From contig CAITNQ010000355.1 in the NCBI GenBank assembly GCA_903893785.1, forward strand, positions 1-33,392: 33,392 bases of DNA, given 5' to 3'. Positions within the stretch are counted from its first letter, which is position 1. Every line of letters starts with the position of its first letter. Position numbers and translations under genes: made by a program. Below the pieces are notes generated by a model. The model saw only the letters and a program-made list of their open reading frames with translations. It was not told the origin of the DNA and did not search any database. Shown piece after piece: positions 27,219 to 33,392 of this stretch. Source of the stretch: an uncultured Gemmatimonadota bacterium. GTDB taxonomy: Bacteria; Latescibacterota; UBA2968; UBA8231.

Positions 27219-28016
27219 ATGACCACGACTGCCGAACGCTTCGCCACCAAGTTGACCTGTCCGGCCTGCAGCGTGGCCGGCCTGTCCGCCTGCGGTGGCG
27301 CTCTGACATGCACGCAGTGCGGTGCAGCCGTGCCGCAGCGGTATGGGGTCCCGGTCCTTGTGCCGCCAGGCAATGCGGCCCAGGAGACCCACGAAGCGGC
27401 CCTGGCGTCGGCAGCCGGTCGCTTCCAGCGCCCTTGGAGTTACCGTCTCGAGAAGGCTGTGCTGGAATGGATCAACCCCAAGGAGCACCTGCCAATCACG
27501 CCCCATCTGACGGGCCGTGAGGTACTGGATGTGGGGTGCGGCCCGGAAGCCTTCGGCTACGACGCGGCCGCGGCGTCCCTGCATGCAGGTCTCGATGTCT
27601 CCCTGCCCTTCCTGTGGCGCGCCGCCGCGGCGAACCCGGGTAGCCACTACGTATGCGGATGGGCGCACCGCCTGCCCTTCGCCGATCGGTCGTTCGACGT
27701 GGTATTGCTGCTGCAGGTGCTGCACCATATGACCCACCCCCACCGTGACGTGCTTTACGAGGCCTGCCGCGTGGCCCGTGAGCGGGTCATCGTTTATGAC
27801 CATCTGCAGAGCGATCGGGGCCCCAAGCGTTGGGTCAAAGCGAGCTGGTGGCGCCTGGCCGACGGGGGCCGGCAGTACAACACAGCGGTCCAGTGGGAGG
27901 CGACGCTGGCCGGCTTCTCCGTCATTGAGCGCCGCGTCACCGGCCGCTATCTCGAGAACATCTTCGAGTTCGCCCTTTCCGTGGCGCCCGACGCCGACCG
28001 CACACCCGATCGCTAA
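27219..28016 (+). CDS. SAM-dependent methyltransferase with N-terminal zinc ribbon
   Basis: A 265-residue class I methyltransferase. Residues 1-45 form a zinc ribbon (CPAC at 14-17, CTQC at 31-34), as in Trm112-like or UbiE-type fusions. Motif I is EVLDVGCGPE (about 101-110), a second acidic strand is HAGLDVS, and motif IV/post-I is SFDVVLLLQVLHHM. The rest matches the Methyltransf_11 fold. The target (sugar, lipid or small molecule) is unknown; position at the end of a polysaccharide cluster favours a glycan or lipid-linked sugar. No strong ribosome site is seen at this ATG. It converges on the second SDR gene. Confidence 0.88.
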   Translation: MTTTAERFATKLTCPACSVAGLSACGGALTCTQCGAAVPQRYGVPVLVPPGNAAQETHEAALASAAGRFQRPWSYRLEKAVLEWINPKEHLPITPHLTGREVLDVGCGPEAFGYDAAAASLHAGLDVSLPFLWRAAAANPGSHYVCGWAHRLPFADRSFDVVLLLQVLHHMTHPHRDVLYEACRVARERVIVYDHLQSDRGPKRWVKASWWRLADGGRQYNTAVQWEATLAGFSVIERRVTGRYLENIFEFALSVAPDADRTPDR

Positions 28017-28038
28017 CCGCTGCGCGCGTCCGATGGCT

Positions 28039-28100
28039 CGCGACCCCGGTCGCGCCGCCGTCGGTCTGGACACCAACCGACCCGCCCGGGGCCCCCGGGC
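28039..28100. terminator. Three tandem stem-loops between convergent genes
   Basis: CGCGACC/GGTCGCG (28039-28045, 28048-28054), GTCGGT/ACCGAC (28060-28065, 28076-28081) and GCCCGG/CCGGGC (28084-28089, 28095-28100) lie one after another in the 90-nt gap. None has a U-run, so rho-independent action is unproven; they may block read-through or stabilise 3' ends on both strands. Confidence 0.4.
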
Positions 28101-28106
28101 ACCACC

Positions 28107-28910
28107 TCACCCGCGGTGGCGAGCGTACGCCCGCGCAATGGCCCGGGCGAACACCCAGTGCGCCAGACGGGGGCAGTGGCGACGGAAGGCGATGGCCACG
28201 GCGGCGAACCGATCCGCGACGCAGTAACGTTGGCGCCTGTGCACCGCGCGCAGAATGGTGGCGGCCACGCGCTCGGGCGTCTGGTGGGGTACCTGGCGGA
28301 ACCGAACCAGAGGCGTCCCGCTGACTTGGGCGAACTCGCTGGAGACCAGACCCGGCGCCACCAGCGTAACGCGGATGCCCCGTGGGCCGAGTTCGTACCC
28401 CAGGCTCTCCGCCAGGCCCGTAAGGGCGAACTTGGTGGCGCCGTACACGGCGTGCTCAGGCGCCGGCAACTCACCGAGCACACTGGAGACGAAGACCACC
28501 TGGCCGCTCCCCCGCACCAACATGCCCGGCAGAAAGGCCCGGACGCAGAAGACGGCGCCGGTCAGGTTAGTCGCGATCACGTCCGCAGCTTCGGCCGGGG
28601 CCAACTCGACTAACGGCCGGAAGGCCCCGCGCCCTGCGTTCACCAGCAGGATGTCAGGCACGCCGACCATCGTCTCCACCTGCTGCCGCAGGGATTCCAC
28701 CGACTCGGCATCACGGACGTCGCAGGCGACAACCAGTGGGCGCGGCCGGCCCGCGGCCTCGATCTGGTCCGCCAGATCACGCAGGCGGTCCAGGCGCCGG
28801 GCGGCCAGGGCGAGTCGGGCCCCCTGCTGCGCGGCCTGGAGGGCGACCGCCCGGCCAATGCCGCTGCTCGCGCCGGTGATCGCCAGCAGGCGGTTGCTCA
28901 GCCGAACCAT
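28107..28910 (-). CDS. Short-chain dehydrogenase/reductase
   Basis: A 267-residue classical SDR of the YqjQ/DltE-like group. GASSGIG binds the cofactor, NAGRG follows, Ser lies in FVSSVLGE, and YGATK holds the catalytic Tyr and Lys. The C-terminal third (RRQRYCVADRFAAVAIAFRRHCPRL) is longer and basic, as in membrane-associated SDRs acting on lipids, but no clear membrane helix is seen. The ATG at 28910 is chosen for its AGGAGG 8 nt upstream; the frame stays open above it. It is monocistronic in this window, converging on the methyltransferase gene. The substrate is unknown. Confidence 0.9.
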   Translation of the reverse strand: MVRLSNRLLAITGASSGIGRAVALQAAQQGARLALAARRLDRLRDLADQIEAAGRPRPLVVACDVRDAESVESLRQQVETMVGVPDILLVNAGRGAFRPLVELAPAEAADVIATNLTGAVFCVRAFLPGMLVRGSGQVVFVSSVLGELPAPEHAVYGATKFALTGLAESLGYELGPRGIRVTLVAPGLVSSEFAQVSGTPLVRFRQVPHQTPERVAATILRAVHRRQRYCVADRFAAVAIAFRRHCPRLAHWVFARAIARAYARHRG

Positions 28911-28995
28911 ACCGGGTTCCTCCTGTCTGTCCGCGGGTCGCTGCAGGCAATGCCACGATGGCGCACGTCGGCGCGGCACACTGGCAGAGTCGCCC

Positions 28996-29012
28996 TGTCA
29001 CACGATGTGCCA
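28996..29012. repeat. Imperfect palindrome TGTCACA-N3-TGTGCCA
   Basis: Seven-base arms with one mismatch, about 86 bp upstream of the minus-strand SDR start and about 340 bp upstream of the sigma-54 site. Its size fits a dimeric regulator's operator, but no known consensus is matched. Confidence 0.3.
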
Positions 29013-29160
29013 TAGTTGCAGTCGCTGGCAGGCGCTGCCGTCGCCGTCGCTCTGGGGCAGTTCGCAGCTCCGAGCCGCCCCGCCGACCTTCTCTGGCCCA
29101 ACAGCGCGACCCGGGCGCTCCTGTTCCGCCGAGTCGTCCCAGATCGGCAACGGCCGCGCG

Positions 29161-29220
29161 TAATTCCCATTATGGTAAACTCATATAAGTGCAATAATAA
29201 CAATCTACTAAACGATATCA
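29161..29220. promoter_or_regulatory. A+T-rich tract upstream of the sigma-54 promoter
   Basis: About 60 bp that is roughly two thirds or more A+T, sharply unlike the rest of the window. It includes CCATTATGG and GATATC dyads. It lies about 125-185 bp upstream of the -24 box, where bent DNA or enhancer-binding-protein sites are usual for sigma-54 promoters. No exact IHF consensus was seen. Confidence 0.45.
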
Positions 29221-29319
29221 CTGGAGGTCTTTCAGGTTTCTTGTGCCGAATCGGGAAATCCTTCAGGAGCGCGTGCGGCGACGATCGCCTGCCCCCGGGC
29301 ACCGGGCTCCGGGAGAAGT

Positions 29320-29334
29320 GGCCCCAACGGGGCC
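29320..29334. other. GC hairpin just upstream of the sigma-54 promoter
   Basis: GGCCCC-AAC-GGGGCC forms a perfect 6-bp stem with a 3-nt loop, ending 11 bp before the -24 element. It may shield the promoter from upstream transcription, or be chance. Confidence 0.3.
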
Positions 29335-29345
29335 CGCGATGGCAG

Positions 29346-29361
29346 TGGCACGATAGTTGCA
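29346..29361 (+). promoter_or_regulatory. Sigma-54 (RpoN) promoter of groESL
   Basis: TGGCACG (29346-29352), four bases and TTGCA (29357-29361) match the sigma-54 consensus TGGCACG-N4-TTGCW at every defined position. The key GG (29347-29348) and GC (29359-29360) are exactly 10 bp apart. Transcription would start near 29372, about 58 nt before the groES ATG. An activator of the NtrC family would be needed. Confidence 0.82.
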
Positions 29362-29430
29362 TTAACAGAAGCGACTTCTGGGCCGGCAAGGGGTCGGCCG
29401 CGTTCCACGTCACCAACAGGAGATGGCATG

Positions 29431-29727
29431 ATGGCCAATGTCAGGATCAAGCCGCTGGCGGACCGCGTTCTGGTGAAGCGCCTCGACAACGAAGAGGAGC
29501 AGAAGGTCGGCGGCATCATCATTCCCGACACCGCCAAAGAGAAGCCGCAGGAGGCCGAGATCATCGCCGTGGGTCCCGGCAAGGTCGAGGAGGGCAAGCG
29601 CGTGGCCCTCGAGGTCAAGGTGGGTGACAAGGTCCTCATCGGCAAGTATTCCGGCACCGAAGTGAAGCTCGACGGCGAAGACTATCTGATCATGCGCGAG
29701 GACGATATCCTGGCCGTCGTCGGCTAA
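29431..29727 (+). CDS. groES: Co-chaperonin GroES
   Basis: A 98-residue co-chaperonin that caps GroEL. Typical blocks are [12 protein letters not shown], the mobile loop with [18 protein letters not shown] and [15 protein letters not shown], ending in [10 protein letters not shown]. Two ATG codons stand in tandem; the second (29431) is 7 nt from AGGAGA and is preferred over the first (4 nt). It is 17 nt ahead of groEL, in the usual groESL order, behind a sigma-54 promoter rather than a CIRCE-controlled one. Confidence 0.97.
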   Translation: MANVRIKPLADRVLVKRLDNEEEQKVGGIIIPDTAKEKPQEAEIIAVGPGKVEEGKRVALEVKVGDKVLIGKYSGTEVKLDGEDYLIMREDDILAVVG

Positions 29728-29741
29728 CCGGAGAGGACTGA

Positions 29742-31361
<1,620 letters not shown>

Positions 31362-31386
31362 GCTTCCCGTAGTTAGTTGACCGAAC

Positions 31387-31420
31387 AAGAGGGTGGGCCG
31401 GGAAACGGCTCACCCTCTTT
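31387..31420 (+). terminator. Rho-independent terminator of groESL
   Basis: AAGAGGGTG (31387-31395) pairs perfectly with CACCCTCTT (31411-31419), and the stem extends inward through GGCCG/CGGCT to a 5-nt loop. A short T run (TTTCT) follows. It begins 26 nt after the groEL stop. Confidence 0.85.
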
Positions 31421-31506
31421 CTGTGCACGCGGGCCACCGGGGCCGTCGCGCCAGGATGCGGCGGCTCGTCAGCGCGGCACGGCTCGCCCGGGCGGCGCCG
31501 GAGCCG

Positions 31507-31821
31507 TCAGCCCGGGATCACCTCAGTCAACTGAACGGCGTAGTTACCGCCTACCAGAACCAGCTTGCCGCGGCCGAACAGCTGCCCGTTCACGCGCACC
31601 TCAACAGGTTCGTCGATGGTGGACGACGTGCGCAAGAGCGCGTTCGGACCGAGGTTAAGCGCCTCGGCCAGGGTCAGGTCGGTGCGCCCCCATTCAACGG
31701 TGACCGGAACGCCCACAGCCTGCAGGCCGGACAGGGCCGTAAGCGCATCGGCATGCTGCCGTCCCCGCGACGCCTGTCTTGACCTCGGCGGCTGGTTTGG
31801 CGCTCGTTGCGGTACCGCCAT
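31507..31821 (-). CDS. fliN: FliN-type flagellar motor switch protein
   Basis: A 104-residue protein whose C-terminal 70 residues are a SpoA/FliN domain: VGVPVTVEWGRTDLTLAEALNL, then EPVEVRVNGQLFGRG and KLVLVGGNYAVQLTEVI. FliN forms the base of the flagellar C-ring with FliM. The N-terminal 35 residues are polar and probably disordered. The start is uncertain: ATG at 31821 has no clear ribosome site; an in-frame TTG at 31884 has GAGG 4 nt upstream and would add 21 residues. The predicted promoter at 31920-31948 excludes earlier starts. No flagellar gene is adjacent, and fliM lies about 23 kb away in this window. Confidence 0.85.
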   Translation of the reverse strand: MAVPQRAPNQPPRSRQASRGRQHADALTALSGLQAVGVPVTVEWGRTDLTLAEALNLGPNALLRTSSTIDEPVEVRVNGQLFGRGKLVLVGGNYAVQLTEVIPG

Positions 31822-31900
31822 GGGCCCGGCGTTGGCGGGTGCCCCCTCCGTTGGCCTGTTCTGGCCGGGTCTGTCAGTCGCCAATTGGCCTCGTCGGTGA

Positions 31901-31929
31901 TTGTGTGCGCATGGCCGACAAGTTAGTTT
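31901..31929 (+). promoter_or_regulatory. Predicted promoter of the SelA-like gene
   Basis: TTGTGT (31901-31906), a 17-bp spacer and TAGTTT (31924-31929). Start would fall near 31936, giving a leader of about 32 nt with a good ribosome site. The -10 overlaps that of the opposing fliN promoter by 2 bp. Confidence 0.45.
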
Positions 31930-31948
31930 CTCGGTCACTGCAGGTCAA
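31920..31948 (-). promoter_or_regulatory. Predicted promoter of fliN
   Basis: On the minus strand, TTGACC (31948-31943) and TAACTT (31925-31920) are 17 bp apart. The -10 hexamer is identical to that of the fliM promoter. Start would fall near 31913, upstream of the fliN ATG by about 90 nt. Confidence 0.5.
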
Positions 31949-31967
31949 CCACGAGGAGCACGCTTCC

Positions 31968-33086
31968 ATGGCAACCCCGTCGCTGTATTCGCGTCTCGGT
32001 CTGCGTCCCTTCATCAATGGCTGTGGCACGATCACGACGCTGGGCGGGTCGATCATGCCGCCTCGGGTTGTCGAGGCCATGGTCGAGGCGTCGCGCGCGT
32101 TCGTCGATCTGAATGAGTTCCAGGCCCGGGCGAGCGAGCGGATCGCCGCCCTGACCGGCGCCGAGGCAGCCTATATCTGCTCCGGGGCCGCTTCGGGCAT
32201 GCTGCTTGCGGGCGCCGCCTGCCTGGCCGGTGCCGATCCCGAGCGCATCCAGCGCCTGCCCGAAGTGATGGGTGCCCGGCGTGACATTGTCATCAGTCTG
32301 GTGGACCCGCACTACTACGTGCACCAAGGGTTTGAACTGTGCGGGGGACGCCTGCGCCGGATCGGCACGCCTGAACGGGTGACCCCGGACGACTATGCCG
32401 CCGCCCTGGGTCCGGACTGTGCGGCCGCCGTCTTCTTTCTGGGGTGCCAACCGAGGACCGACATCACTGAGGTGGTGCAGTTGGCCCACGCGCATGGCGT
32501 TCCCGTCATCGTCGACGCGGCGGCGCAGCTACCGCCGCGCGCCAACCTGACCGATCTGCCGGCAATGGGTGTCGATCTGAGCGTGTTCAGCGGTGGCAAG
32601 GGGCTGTTTGGACCGCAGTCGAGTGGGCTGATCTTGGGACGCCGTGACTTGGTGCAGGCCTGCGCGCTGAACAGCAACCCTCATTCGGCGATCGGGCGGG
32701 GCATGAAAGTCGGAAAGGAGGAAATCGCCGGCCTGCTGACTGCGGTCGAGATCTTCTTCGAGCAGGACGAGGAGGCACTCATAGCTGAGTGGCAACGGCG
32801 CTGCCGCCTCATTGGCGACGCGGTGGCTGACCTGCCCGGCATCCAGGTCAGGTACACGCCGCCTTTCGCGAATCGCTTCCCCCCCGCCAGCCCCCTGGTG
32901 CATGTTGACTTTGGGGCCGATGCCGAAGTGGGGGCGGGTGAAGCGCGGCAGGCCCTGCGTGACGGCGAGCCTTCCATTCTCGTCAGTGGGTCAGACGCCT
33001 CCCTGACGGTGGGGCCTCAGACGCTGCAGGATGGCGAAGCTGAGGTGGTAGCGGTCCGGTTGCGCGCCGTCCTGACCCGAAGCTGA
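31968..33086 (+). CDS. SelA-like PLP-dependent enzyme
   Basis: A 372-residue fold-type I PLP protein of the SelA/DgaE group. The N-terminal LGLRPFINGCGTITTLGGSIMP, CSGAASGMLLAGAACL (phosphate-binding turn), VIVDAAAQLPP (Asp that holds the pyridine nitrogen) and Lys211 in FSGGKGLFGPQSSG (Schiff-base lysine) are diagnostic. It lacks the N-terminal tRNA-binding part of true selenocysteine synthase and has the length of D-glucosaminate-6-phosphate ammonia-lyase-type enzymes, so a lyase or aldolase on amino sugars or amino acids is likelier. GAGGAG lies 9 nt before the ATG. It diverges from fliN and converges on a second groEL. Confidence 0.9.
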   Translation: MATPSLYSRLGLRPFINGCGTITTLGGSIMPPRVVEAMVEASRAFVDLNEFQARASERIAALTGAEAAYICSGAASGMLLAGAACLAGADPERIQRLPEVMGARRDIVISLVDPHYYVHQGFELCGGRLRRIGTPERVTPDDYAAALGPDCAAAVFFLGCQPRTDITEVVQLAHAHGVPVIVDAAAQLPPRANLTDLPAMGVDLSVFSGGKGLFGPQSSGLILGRRDLVQACALNSNPHSAIGRGMKVGKEEIAGLLTAVEIFFEQDEEALIAEWQRRCRLIGDAVADLPGIQVRYTPPFANRFPPASPLVHVDFGADAEVGAGEARQALRDGEPSILVSGSDASLTVGPQTLQDGEAEVVAVRLRAVLTRS

Positions 33087-33129
33087 AAAGGCTATCGTGC
33101 CCCGTGCCGGACGGGCTCGCAGACACCAA

Positions 33130-33159
33130 GGGGCCCCCTGCCGGAAGGCAGAGGGCCCC
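33130..33159. terminator. Bidirectional terminator-like hairpin
   Basis: Arms 33130-33142 and 33147-33159 form a 13-bp stem with one C-A mismatch and a GGAA loop. It lies between the convergent SelA-like and second groEL genes. No U-run follows on the plus strand, and only CCTTGGTGT follows on the minus strand. Confidence 0.6.
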
Positions 33160-33187
33160 GAATCACGCCAGGCAGGCCGCCTGGATC

Positions 33188-33392
33188 TTACATGCCCATG
33201 CCACCCATGCCGCCCATACCACCCATGCCACCGCCGCCGCCGTACATGTCGCCGCCCGGAGGGCCACCGGCTGCCGGCTTCGGCTTCTCGGGGATCTCGG
33301 CGATCAGGGCTTCGGTGGTCAGCAGCAGGGCCGCAATGGAAGCGCCGTTCTCCAGCGCCGAACGCGACACCTTGGCCGGATCCACGACCCCG
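33188..33392 (-). CDS. groEL: Chaperonin GroEL, second copy, C-terminal part only
   Basis: The last 67 or so residues of a second GroEL, running in from the right edge. [30 protein letters not shown] is the conserved end of the equatorial domain, with the tail [22 protein letters not shown], the canonical GGM repeat lining the cavity. It differs from the first copy at many positions (for example SRSALENG against VRTALSNA), so this is an old paralogue, not a recent duplicate. The GGM copy is probably the housekeeping chaperonin. Its start and any groES lie outside the window. Confidence 0.95.
   Translation of the reverse strand, partial: GVVDPAKVSRSALENGASIAALLLTTEALIAEIPEKPKPAAGGPPGGDMYGGGGGMGGMGGMGGMGM

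Larger units (their letters stand above)
28911..29430. other. Regulatory intergenic region upstream of groESL
   Basis: About 520 nt with no supported gene. It holds an imperfect palindrome (28996-29012), an A+T-rich tract (29161-29220), a GC hairpin (29320-29334) and a sigma-54 promoter (29346-29361). A GGAGGT at 29224-29229 precedes short frames starting at TTG or GTG near 29241, but spacing and content do not support a gene. No CIRCE element was found. Confidence 0.6.

Noticed and set aside
29001..29020. Second sigma-54-like site with CATAGTTGCA
   Set aside because: The -12 half fits, but the GG at -24 is TG, so the essential dinucleotide is missing.
29222..29356. Small gene behind GGAGGT in the groES leader region
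   Set aside because: The start codons (TTG 29241, GTG 29243) are 12-15 nt from the ribosome site, and the 37-codon product is Arg/Pro-rich without similarity; it ends inside the sigma-54 site.
31822..31938. Longer FliN starting at GTG 31938
   Set aside because: No ribosome site, and the start would lie upstream of the predicted transcript start near 31913.

Overview
The window is high-GC bacterial DNA (by eye roughly two thirds G+C) packed with genes on both strands. No rRNA, tRNA, CRISPR array, insertion sequence or phage gene was recognised. Several features point loosely to the FCB side of the bacterial tree (Bacteroidetes-, Gemmatimonadetes- or Krumholzibacteria-like lineages): a hybrid kinase with a Reg_prop/Y_Y_Y sensor, DUF2723 and YfhO membrane proteins side by side, and a recurring promoter form TTG-N20-TAnnTT like the one described for Bacteroides. 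This placement is an inference.

Left part (1-7,400): a large membrane hybrid histidine kinase with a CBM9-like and beta-propeller sensor is translationally coupled to a short REC-DHp protein (both minus). An RRM RNA-binding protein, a small membrane coiled-coil protein (plus) and a COG3618 amidohydrolase (minus) follow.

Middle-left (7,500-16,715, plus): a FliM-type motor-switch protein without the usual N-terminal CheY-binding motif leads a tight three-gene unit with a multi-pass membrane protein and a DUF6569/ARPP-1-like protein. Then come mltG (peptidoglycan glycan-chain terminase), a PcrA/UvrD helicase, and two overlapping tRNA methylthiotransferases of the MtaB and MiaB types. All are co-directional and may be partly co-transcribed.

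Middle (16,743-22,774, minus): a three-gene overlapping operon (SGNH protein, YfhO, DUF2723/TPR), probably for surface glycan or protein glycosylation, followed by an orphan PTS EIIA (PtsN-type) gene with its own predicted promoter. Divergent from it (23,179-28,016, plus) is a sugar-nucleotide cluster: an epimerase with an inserted Cys-rich knuckle, a nucleotidyltransferase, a heptose-kinase-like GHMP kinase, a small unknown protein, an SDR and a zinc-ribbon methyltransferase. A second SDR converges on it.

Right part (28,911-33,392): groES-groEL lies behind a near-perfect sigma-54 promoter and ends in a strong terminator. The encoded GroEL has a His-containing tail instead of GGM repeats. A lone FliN-type gene and a SelA-like PLP enzyme diverge from overlapping promoters. 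The 3' end of a second groEL, with the canonical GGM tail, enters from the right edge on the minus strand.

Most notable for follow-up are the sigma-54 control of the atypical groESL, the isolated fliM and fliN genes with related promoters, the FliM/membrane protein/ARPP-1 cassette, and the seven promoters that share one form with exact spacing.
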